Positions 26,201-33,526 of a DNA stretch of 40,011 bases are shown piece by piece. The position numbers and the translations under genes are program-made. This DNA is from Cylindrospermum sp. FACHB-282 (GTDB lineage: Bacteria > Cyanobacteriota > Cyanobacteriia > Cyanobacteriales > Nostocaceae). Within the stretch, counting starts at the first letter, position 1. Each line of letters starts with the position of its first letter. The DNA lies in contig NZ_JACJRJ010000052.1 in assembly GCF_014697195.1 (NCBI RefSeq), positions 1 through 40,011 of the forward strand, in the 5' to 3' direction. Below the pieces are notes generated by a model. That model did no database searches, was not told the origin of the DNA, and was given only the letters and a program-made list of their open reading frames with translations.

Positions 26201-27130
26201 GAAATTTGTATCCTGCAAAAATTTCAGAATCGCTGCATTCACCACCTTAAAAGAACCAGTTGAAGCATCATGATAACAGTTAGGCAGAATTTGTAAGATT
26301 GAATTGGGGAGATGTTGATGCAACTTCTCACCATGACTAGCAGGAAACCAACTATCTTGTTCACCCCACAAAATTAGTGTGGGACACTCAATAGCACCTA
26401 GATTACTTTGAATATTACTGAGCATATTTGGCTTCTTGGCTTGGGAATTCTCAATTTCCCGCACGGCTATTTGTAATTCTTCCGCGACTTTCACCAGAGT
26501 TCCAGGAAGTTCAATAAATGGGTAAGTTATCCAGTAGACATCTTCCTGTGTCAAAATTGATGGATCGAATAACACCTTGCGTCTTTCTATTGCCACAATT
26601 TCTCGCACTAAAGGAGCTAACAAATATGCTAGACGTAAAGAGTCTACTGTGTGAACTAATTCTAGTGGTGCTTGGGCAAGTAACCCCATTGCCCAATGAG
26701 GTAGACGTTCAGCGAAAATAGGCGCATTGATTACTACTAACCGCCCGATTAACTGAGCATTTTTTTCAGCAAGGGCTAGGGCAACTAATGCCCCTAATGA
26801 TTCTGCCACAATGACAGCAGGTTCATCACATAATGCCTGAATGATGCGCTCTAGCTCAATAACTTGATGACCGCTCTGTTCTCGACGAGATAGGGGTTTT
26901 TCTGAAAAGCCATAGCCTTTGGCATCAAAACAAATTACCCGAAAATATTTGGATAATGGCTCAATGCTATTACGCCAATTGTAGCTCCAACTGCCTAATC
27001 CATGTAATAAAATTAGCGGCTTACCTATACCCTTTTCGCCATAAGCGATTTGTACAGGATATCCCTTAGCATCAGTAATAGTTAGACTTTGCCGCCCTTG
27101 GGGAAAATTAACTTGCCACCAATCTTTCAT
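26198..27130 (-). CDS. Alpha/beta hydrolase
   Basis: 310 aa from the ATG at 27130. A TTG at 27148 would add six residues and almost touch the preceding gene, but the ATG is a better start. Oxyanion region HGLGSWSYNW, nucleophile in AESLGAL (first Gly of GxSxG replaced by Ala), acid in GEQDSWFP, and His in NCYHDAS. Substrate unknown; the fold group includes esterases and haloalkane-dehalogenase relatives. It follows the DUF4112 gene directly and is probably co-transcribed with it. Confidence 0.85.
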   Translation of the reverse strand: MKDWWQVNFPQGRQSLTITDAKGYPVQIAYGEKGIGKPLILLHGLGSWSYNWRNSIEPLSKYFRVICFDAKGYGFSEKPLSRREQSGHQVIELERIIQALCDEPAVIVAESLGALVALALAEKNAQLIGRLVVINAPIFAERLPHWAMGLLAQAPLELVHTVDSLRLAYLLAPLVREIVAIERRKVLFDPSILTQEDVYWITYPFIELPGTLVKVAEELQIAVREIENSQAKKPNMLSNIQSNLGAIECPTLILWGEQDSWFPASHGEKLHQHLPNSILQILPNCYHDASTGSFKVVNAAILKFLQDTNF

Positions 27131-27149
27131 TCCTTTATCAACAACCAAT

Positions 27150-27656
27150 TTAAGCGCCAGTTAAGGCTTTCCACAACATACTAATTAGTATCATGGGGAA
27201 TGCTACTAAGACAATGGCAAGCAGCAACAAACCAAGCAACACACCCAAGATGAACCATCTGTCTGCCTTTTTTTTCTGGCTGGGAAACTTTAAAGATTCT
27301 TCCAATAGCTTGATGTTATAAGTATTTGCCCTCCAGGCAATATCGAAAAAATCCCCCAGCACGGGAATTACGCCCACTAAGCCATCAATGAGCACATTCA
27401 AAAGCATTCTGCCCAAAGTGGCTCTAGACACACCCAGCCGCGCCGATTCGATGATGATGTAGCCGGAAAGGATCACTCCCAAAACATCACCACCAATAGG
27501 TATCAAGCCAATAATGGGATCTAACCCAATACCAACCTGTGTTCCAGGAATAGTAATCATATTTTCCAACAACCCACTGAGTTGACGTAGACGCTTTAAG
27601 GTTGGTGCATAGGCATCAGGTGGGATAGTGAGAAACCGATCAGGAGATTCAGGCAT
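27150..27656 (-). CDS. DUF4112 membrane protein
   Basis: 168 aa. A short cytoplasmic head (LKRLRQLSGLLENMITIPGT) leads into the DUF4112 pattern GLDPIIGLIPIGGDVLG...LLNVLIDGLVGVIPVLGDFFDIAWRAN. This carries two amphipathic/hydrophobic repeats. A strong C-terminal membrane segment follows (about 133-160). The function of the family is unknown. It lies between the acyl-CoA dehydrogenase-like and hydrolase genes on the same strand. Confidence 0.85.
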   Translation of the reverse strand: MPESPDRFLTIPPDAYAPTLKRLRQLSGLLENMITIPGTQVGIGLDPIIGLIPIGGDVLGVILSGYIIIESARLGVSRATLGRMLLNVLIDGLVGVIPVLGDFFDIAWRANTYNIKLLEESLKFPSQKKKADRWFILGVLLGLLLLAIVLVAFPMILISMLWKALTGA

Positions 27657-27734
27657 TGAGGCGATCGCATCTTTCTAATTGGATCGTTACATATTCTAGC
27701 TGCATGAATGTAGCCCAAGGCAATAAAGCCCTAA

Positions 27735-28895
27735 TTATTTGATTTTGAGTACCGACTTGCCTAAAGACTGACAGATAACATCATTTTGCGGTGTATGGAT
27801 ACGGCTGCACAAAACGTCTCGGTAATGTCGCTCTAGAGGATTCTTTTTTAACAGCCCAGGATTTCCCGTTAGTTCTAAGCCCATCCCCACGGCACGAATT
27901 GAGTTAGTTGTGGTGAGGTATTTAACAGCTTGTGCAAGTAATCCTACATTCAGTTCGTATTCGCCCTTGTCGATATCTTGAGCCAAGCTGTAAATCAATC
28001 TTTTGTTAGCAAACAGCAAGGCTTCTATCTCACCCACAGCAACTTGGAAGCGTGGCAGGTTGGCTAATGGTTCCCCTAAATTAGAAGGTGTGCGCTCCTG
28101 GAGGTAGTTAGTCAGCCAATCCCTAGCACTGCTGGCAACTCCCAGATACAAAGCACTTAACGTCAAACTATTCCAAGTCGCAACCAATGGATCAACAGTT
28201 GGTGAAACTGAGATCGGGTGGATATCAAGGGCGTACTCTTGGGGAATTAATACATTTTCCAAAATTAGATCGTGGCTGCCTGTTGCTCGCATTCCCAAAT
28301 GATCCCAGGTTTCAACAATTTGCAAGCCAGGAAGATTACGGGGCACAAGAAAATTCCCAACTTGCGGTTGATCTTCAGTTGTTTTAGCCCAGACAATAAA
28401 GTAACCCAGGATGGGACTACCTGTGGTGTATTGTTTGTGACCTGTTAACCGCCAGCCATCCGTTATGGGTTCAGCAATTGTTGCTGGTAATCCACCTCTG
28501 GCTGGCGTACCTAATTCAGGCTCAACACGGGCAGCATTGAGCAGGGTAACGCCTGCAATTGATTCACGACATAGCCGCTTGTAAAGTTCTGGAGGCCAAC
28601 GACGATGGCGAGCAACTTGGGCGTGTTGGAGATAGTGCATTGTCAGTACTAGGGCGGTGGAAGCATCGCCACGGGCTATGCCCTCAATTACCCGGCAGAT
28701 ACTAGCTAAACCCAAGCCCTGTCCTCCCAATTCACGGGGAATGGTGAGGCTGAGGAGTCCCGCTTTGTGCAGCTTTGTAAAATTCTCGAAGGGAAAGGAG
28801 GCGTCTTTGTCATGTTCGGCGGCACGGGTGGCAAAATCTTGGGCAAGAACATCAACCCGGTCGAAAAGATGCGGGGAAGTTTCCACATTGGTCAT
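27735..28895 (-). CDS. Acyl-CoA dehydrogenase-fold flavoprotein (possibly monooxygenase-like)
   Basis: 386 aa. The three-part acyl-CoA dehydrogenase fold is visible: helical N-domain (HKAGLLSLTIPRELGGQGLGL), beta middle domain (GWRLTGHKQYTTGSP, DHLGMRATGSHDLILENV), and helical C-domain ending in HYRDVLCSRIHTPQNDVI. The C-terminal pattern resembles flavin monooxygenase members (SfnB/DszC-like) at least as much as true dehydrogenases, and the usual catalytic Glu is not obvious. It is first of a minus-strand trio and divergent from an AsnB-like gene. The substrate cannot be read from the sequence. Confidence 0.85.
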   Translation of the reverse strand: MTNVETSPHLFDRVDVLAQDFATRAAEHDKDASFPFENFTKLHKAGLLSLTIPRELGGQGLGLASICRVIEGIARGDASTALVLTMHYLQHAQVARHRRWPPELYKRLCRESIAGVTLLNAARVEPELGTPARGGLPATIAEPITDGWRLTGHKQYTTGSPILGYFIVWAKTTEDQPQVGNFLVPRNLPGLQIVETWDHLGMRATGSHDLILENVLIPQEYALDIHPISVSPTVDPLVATWNSLTLSALYLGVASSARDWLTNYLQERTPSNLGEPLANLPRFQVAVGEIEALLFANKRLIYSLAQDIDKGEYELNVGLLAQAVKYLTTTNSIRAVGMGLELTGNPGLLKKNPLERHYRDVLCSRIHTPQNDVICQSLGKSVLKIK

Positions 28896-29013
28896 TAGTC
28901 ATTGGTCATCTTGAAGATACCACCCTGGGCTATTTGCTGTTAAGTGACAGTTTATAGATGCTGACCGATGTTTGCATACAATTGTGCTAGTGAAGGATTT
29001 TGCAGAATACCCA

Positions 29014-30765
29014 ATGCTATTTAATCTTTTTAGCAGTCCTAAATCTCCGATCGCATCTATCGAGATTACTCCTAGTTGGCTTGTAGCATGGGGAAAGGTA
29101 GATTCCCTCGGCGGCGATATAATTTGGCGAGATGACCAGTTGGCGGTGATTTCTGCCCTTTCTCCAGAGCAATTTGCCCTTAGTCCTACAGGGCGATTTG
29201 TGGTAGTTGGAGATGTATGGCTGAGTAACCAGGTGGAGTTGCGGCAAAAATTGGGAGTTGATCTTGGCGATTTTTGGGGAAGCGATGGGCTACGCCCCGC
29301 CATTGGCGATCGCCAATTGATTGCGCTACTTTGGGAAAAATGGGGTTCTGAATGCCTGACGATGTTGGTGGGGATGTTTGGGTTGGTGGTTTACGATCGC
29401 CATCAACAGGTTTTATGGCTAGGGCGCGATCGCATCGGTAGCCGGACTCTCTATTATACTACCACTGGTTTAACTCGCTGGATTGCCCCAAAGATGCGAT
29501 CGCTCACACCCTATCGCTCAGATGATTTGGATTTGGTAGCGCTGCGAGATTACCTCTGTTGTGCCTTTGTTCCCGGAGAGAGAACACTTTGGGAAGAGGT
29601 GCGGGAAATGCGCCCAGGAACCTTGATGCAGATGCCTTCTGAGCAAATTTATAGTTACTGGCAACTGCAAGAGGAGATCACAGCAGCGAATCAAAATTTA
29701 GCATGGTATGGCGATCGCTTGCGTTCTCTACTTGATCAAGTTGTACAGGAATATTTACCCAAAAATCAAGCTGTGGGAGTTTTCTTATCAGGTGGTTTAG
29801 ACTCTAGCAGCATCACAGCTTTAGCCGCAAACTTCCATAATGCACCAGTTCACACCTATTCAATTCATTTTGGTGCCGAAACTCCCAATGAATTAGAATT
29901 TTCTAGCTTAGTTGCCCAACATTGCCAAACTCAACACCACATTTTAGAAATTACCTTTCGGGATATGTGGGAACGTCTACCAGAAACAATGGCGTATTTA
30001 GATGATCCTATCGGTGATCCTTTGACAGTACCAAACCTGTTGCTGGGAAAAATGGCGCGGGAGAATGTACAGGTTATCCTCAATGGAGAAGGTGGTGATC
30101 CTTGCTTTGGTGGCCCCAAAAATCAGCCGATGTTAATTAATAATTTGTATAATTCTATCACTAATCAAGATTCGCTGCAAGCATATCTAATTTCTTTTCA
30201 GAAATGTGCAGTAGATTTACCACAACTTTTAAAACCGGAAATTTGGCAAACTCTAAAAACAGAACCATCTGTATTTTCGGCTGATTTAGATTCAGATGCC
30301 AGTTATTTGAATCGGTTAATGGCATTGAATATCAAATTTAAGGGAGCAGACCAAATTCTCACCAAGGTAAGCAACTTAACTCAAGCAGCAGATTTACATG
30401 GTTTATCACCACTTTTTGATCAGCGAGTGGTTGAATTTAGTATGCAAATCCCTCCTGAATATAAACTTTCGGGAGTAGAAGAAAAAGCTGTATTAAAAAA
30501 AGCTGTTGCTGATATTTTACCAGATAGCATTATTCAGCGTCCTAAAAGCGGCATGATGGTTCCTGTACAATTAGGATTTCGTAAATATTGGCAACGAGAA
30601 GCTAGAAAATTATTGCTAAATAAAAAAAGTGCTATTTCCCCATATATCAATCAATCACTATTGAGTAACTGGCTAGATTTTGAAGGGGATATTTGGGGAC
30701 GTTATGGCGTTAAGCTGTGGCTATTGGTAAGTTTAGAAATTTGGTTACAGGTGAATCGAAAATAA
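29014..30765 (+). CDS. Asparagine-synthetase-like protein lacking the N-terminal Cys nucleophile (copy A)
   Basis: 583 aa from the ATG at 29014; an upstream TTG at 28972 is less likely. The C-terminal synthetase domain has the ATP-pyrophosphatase loop VGVFLSGGLDSSS, NGEGGDPCFGG and the late RPKSGMMVPVQLGFRKYW. The N-terminal Ntn-type domain is present (LAVISALSPEQFAL, VVYDRHQQVLWLGRDRIG) but begins MLFNLF, with no Cys2. It therefore should not hydrolyse glutamine and may use ammonia or another amine. The same loss is known in beta-lactam synthetases and lasso-peptide cyclases. A second such gene lies 2.7 kb away. Confidence 0.87.
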   Translation: MLFNLFSSPKSPIASIEITPSWLVAWGKVDSLGGDIIWRDDQLAVISALSPEQFALSPTGRFVVVGDVWLSNQVELRQKLGVDLGDFWGSDGLRPAIGDRQLIALLWEKWGSECLTMLVGMFGLVVYDRHQQVLWLGRDRIGSRTLYYTTTGLTRWIAPKMRSLTPYRSDDLDLVALRDYLCCAFVPGERTLWEEVREMRPGTLMQMPSEQIYSYWQLQEEITAANQNLAWYGDRLRSLLDQVVQEYLPKNQAVGVFLSGGLDSSSITALAANFHNAPVHTYSIHFGAETPNELEFSSLVAQHCQTQHHILEITFRDMWERLPETMAYLDDPIGDPLTVPNLLLGKMARENVQVILNGEGGDPCFGGPKNQPMLINNLYNSITNQDSLQAYLISFQKCAVDLPQLLKPEIWQTLKTEPSVFSADLDSDASYLNRLMALNIKFKGADQILTKVSNLTQAADLHGLSPLFDQRVVEFSMQIPPEYKLSGVEEKAVLKKAVADILPDSIIQRPKSGMMVPVQLGFRKYWQREARKLLLNKKSAISPYINQSLLSNWLDFEGDIWGRYGVKLWLLVSLEIWLQVNRK

Positions 30766-30784
30766 TATATAAATTCCAATTATT

Positions 30785-30910
30785 AGGACTTATAAAAGTG
30801 TCACACTCAATGTCTCTTGTAGGGTGCGTCAGACTCGATAATTCGGTAACATGCAACAGATTTTCAGCATCTGACGCACCCTACTAACATACCAGTTGCG
30901 TAAGTCCTGA
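30785..30910. mobile_element. Nested MITE: AGGACTTA-family element carrying a GTAGGGTGCGTCAGA element
   Basis: Outer ends AGGACTTAT (30785) and TAAGTCCTG (to 30909). Inside, GTAGGGTGCGTCAGA (30819-30833) is matched perfectly by TCTGACGCACCCTAC (30870-30884). The right half recurs, slightly decayed, at 36099-36140, so the composite has itself spread. Confidence 0.7.
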
Positions 30911-30921
30911 TTATAAAACAA

Positions 30922-30952
30922 GATCCCCGACTTCTTAGAGAAGTCGGGGATC
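30922..30952. repeat. CCCCGACTT palindromic repeat, copy 3
   Basis: GATCCCCGACTTCT and AGAAGTCGGGGATC, 14-bp perfect stem with a 3-nt loop. It lies 4 bp before the 3' end of the minus-strand gene and after the plus-strand AsnB-like gene, so it could terminate both. Confidence 0.8.
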
Positions 30953-30956
30953 TGAA

Positions 30957-32288
30957 TTAACCAAAACTTTCAACGGCATAGATATCACTTCCTGAATCGC
31001 CTATAATAATTAAGCTGCTATCGTCAGCTTCTAAATTGCGACTTCCAGCAATACCACGTTGCAGAATTTGAATTAATCTTTGGGGAGTAAACGATTCTAA
31101 TTCCACAAATTTGCCAGAATCCAACCAAGCTAACTCTTCAGTAGTTAAAGTCAGACGAACATCCACAGCTAATTTTTTAGCTTCTTGTGCTGACGCTGGA
31201 GAATCTTGAATAAACATTCCCTGTTGAGTAGCAATAATTTGGCGTGGTAGAAGCCCTACATCAATAATTGCCACGTTGCTGTTAAGAAACCAAGCATCAC
31301 TGCTGCGGAGATGATTAACTAAATTTATCCCTCTGGGAGTGCAATCGTGCAGGGCATAAACTTGCAAATCGGGGTTGCGGCGTAGCATTTCCATAGTAGT
31401 TGCAAAAATGCTTTGTGGATAGCCTGTAATGCTGAGAATTGCACAGTTATTTTCAAAGTGGAAATTATTAGCAATTAATAGTTGAGCAATAGTAGAACTA
31501 TTGCAAACAACTAACCGATCAAAACTATAAGCTGTCACATCAGAATTGATTGTTGCAGGTGCAACTTCTTCTCGCGGTGAAGGCAGAATTTTGGCAGGAA
31601 CACCGTTGATTTGTTGCCATTTATTTAGCCATTCTTGAAATTGTGATTGAGAAATCAAAAAGTCCTGCGTTGATTGATTTTTGCTGATCTGTCTAGTTCC
31701 TAAAAATAAGGATAGCATTCCTAATATAACAACGATGGTAAATCCACTGAATGAACTCAATACAAACAGAGTAGTGAATGTTCCTATGACTAAAATTAAA
31801 ATTCCTATCCCCCGTAAAGCCTGAGCACTTTTCTGACGGCTAGGATAGTTTAATTTTGTTGATTTTATCTGATTGTACAAATAAATAATTACACAGGCTT
31901 GATATGCTAAATTGGTAATCAACAATAAGTTATATGCTAAATTGGTAATCAACAATAAGTTAGCCGAGATGATACTGTTCAGAATTCCACCAGAAAACAA
32001 TGTAACCCAGAAATTTGAAAAAAGATAAAGACACCCAAATCCTACTAAAGAAAATGATTTAGCTTTGACACGAATATCTAACAAATAAAGCAGTTGTTTG
32101 GATGTAAAAAATAAGGTATTTTTGGCGGAGATGTCAGCTATAACTTTGGCAAACATGGGGTCAGTAATCTTAATATTACCCATAGCGGTGGGTTCAAAGA
32201 CGAAGGAGTGCTGACATCGTTTGCATCGTCCTTGATTAGCTGTCCGCTCTTGTAAATTATTGTCAGTTCCACAGTTAATACACTTCAT
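30957..32288 (-). CDS. Zinc-ribbon membrane protein with Toprim-like C-terminus
   Basis: 443 aa. The N-terminal zinc ribbon has Cys3/Cys6 and Cys22/Cys25. Several membrane helices follow (about 78-200). The C-terminal cytoplasmic domain (about 265-415) contains VVCNSSTIAQLLIANN, CAILSITGYPQ and ALHDCTPRGINLVNHL. That order loosely recalls the Toprim fold of Spo11/TopoVI-A (E, then DxxPxG), though the match is weak. A perfect 30-bp tandem duplication (31902-31961) repeats LLLITNLAYN in a membrane segment. It is the last gene of a four-gene operon, 8 bp after the LysA-fold gene. Function unknown. Confidence 0.7.
   Translation of the reverse strand: MKCINCGTDNNLQERTANQGRCKRCQHSFVFEPTAMGNIKITDPMFAKVIADISAKNTLFFTSKQLLYLLDIRVKAKSFSLVGFGCLYLFSNFWVTLFSGGILNSIISANLLLITNLAYNLLLITNLAYQACVIIYLYNQIKSTKLNYPSRQKSAQALRGIGILILVIGTFTTLFVLSSFSGFTIVVILGMLSLFLGTRQISKNQSTQDFLISQSQFQEWLNKWQQINGVPAKILPSPREEVAPATINSDVTAYSFDRLVVCNSSTIAQLLIANNFHFENNCAILSITGYPQSIFATTMEMLRRNPDLQVYALHDCTPRGINLVNHLRSSDAWFLNSNVAIIDVGLLPRQIIATQQGMFIQDSPASAQEAKKLAVDVRLTLTTEELAWLDSGKFVELESFTPQRLIQILQRGIAGSRNLEADDSSLIIIGDSGSDIYAVESFG
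31902..31961 (-). repeat. Perfect 30-bp tandem duplication in a membrane helix
   Basis: ATATGCTAAATTGGTAATCA plus the next 10 bases is repeated exactly at 31902-31931 and 31932-31961. It adds ten in-frame residues to a transmembrane region. Exact identity suggests a recent event. Confidence 0.92.
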
Positions 32289-32296
32289 AATGGTTG

Positions 32297-33526
32297 TTAT
32301 TTATCTAGTATTTGATTTGCCAGTAAAACGCTGTAATCTTCCCGTTTACGAATTAGGCGATGTGTGCGATTTTCTAACAGCACTTCCGCTGGTTTGGGAC
32401 GATGTAAAAAGTGTGAAGACATAGCATAGCCATAAGCACCAACGTCTAAAATGGCGATGATGTCACCAATTTCTAGGGCTGGAAGTTGGCAATTTTTCCC
32501 TAGATAATCTCGTGAATAGGTGGTATTTCCACAAATATCTGTTGTGTAGGTTGGGGAATTATTCCAAGTAACGATTTCCCGATAGCCACCATGTACAGAG
32601 AGGACTGAAAGATTAGCAATGGTGGTATCAACACCGATAATTTGTTTTTTAGCTTGCCATTTCACAGATACAACTTGAGCGAGTAAAGTTGCACATCCAG
32701 CGATCGCAGCTCGTCCCGGTTCAATCACCAAATCAATCTCCCGTCCTAAATTGGTCACTTTGTCGGTCAATTTAGCTCCAAATGCTTGCCAATTAAAGGC
32801 TGCACCATTATGGTGATAGGGATAGCCAAAACCACCGCCAAAATCCAAATATTCCCAATCTGGTAATTGTTGCGCTGTGGCTAAAACTGTGTCAATGACA
32901 TCGGTAAAGGCTGTTGTGGCGTTGGTTCCAGTCCCCCGGTAGAAGTGTAAACCACTGAGTTTCAATCCTGCTTTCCGGGTAATGGCGATCGCATCCGCAA
33001 ATTCTTCTGGAGGCACACCAATGCGACTATCTCCCGTAATTTCTGGCAAATTTAACCGTAAACCAAGGCGTAGCGAAACCCCCGGATGTAAAGATTGAGA
33101 TATTTCACAGCACAACTGCAACTGAGTCAGACTATCGAGATTGAGGGTTGTAACTCCCCAATTCAAGACTTGTTCCATCTCCACCCAATGCAAATTACTA
33201 CCGCTGTAGACAATATCACTGGGGTTAAAACCTGCATACAGTCCTAAATAAACATCTCCTGGTGTATTAGCGTGAAGTCCCCAACCAGCAGCCTGAAAAA
33301 TTTTTAATAGGGCAATATTGCCATTGGTAACGCTAGCAAAACGAAATTGCGTGCGGGGATAACTGATAGCTTTGGTAATGTCTTCAATAGTTTGGCGTAA
33401 GCGATCGCCTTCATAAACATAAAGCGGAGAGCCGTAGGTAGTCAATAACTCCTGTGCGAGTTCCCAAGAGAATGGGGGAGTCGCACGACTCTTTTCTAAG
33501 CTTGCCATCGCTTGTAATTTTTCCAT
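32297..33526 (-). CDS. LysA-fold (group IV PLP decarboxylase-like) protein lacking the PLP lysine and catalytic Cys
   Basis: 409 aa. The fold is clear: GSPLYVYEGDRL, GLHFYRGTG, DFGGGFGYP, IEPGRAAIAG and GDIIAILDVGAYGYAMSSHF match diaminopimelate/ornithine decarboxylase motifs. Two hallmark residues are missing. The PLP-lysine motif YAVKANxN reads FASVTNGN (K to V). The catalytic GPxC region reads CGNTTYSRD, with no Cys in the right place. Phosphate-binding GGGFG and EPGR remain, so a cofactor or ligand may still bind. The start at 33526 overlaps the upstream AsnB-like gene by 31 bp. Canonical decarboxylation is not expected. Role unknown. Confidence 0.85.
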   Translation of the reverse strand: MEKLQAMASLEKSRATPPFSWELAQELLTTYGSPLYVYEGDRLRQTIEDITKAISYPRTQFRFASVTNGNIALLKIFQAAGWGLHANTPGDVYLGLYAGFNPSDIVYSGSNLHWVEMEQVLNWGVTTLNLDSLTQLQLCCEISQSLHPGVSLRLGLRLNLPEITGDSRIGVPPEEFADAIAITRKAGLKLSGLHFYRGTGTNATTAFTDVIDTVLATAQQLPDWEYLDFGGGFGYPYHHNGAAFNWQAFGAKLTDKVTNLGREIDLVIEPGRAAIAGCATLLAQVVSVKWQAKKQIIGVDTTIANLSVLSVHGGYREIVTWNNSPTYTTDICGNTTYSRDYLGKNCQLPALEIGDIIAILDVGAYGYAMSSHFLHRPKPAEVLLENRTHRLIRKREDYSVLLANQILDK

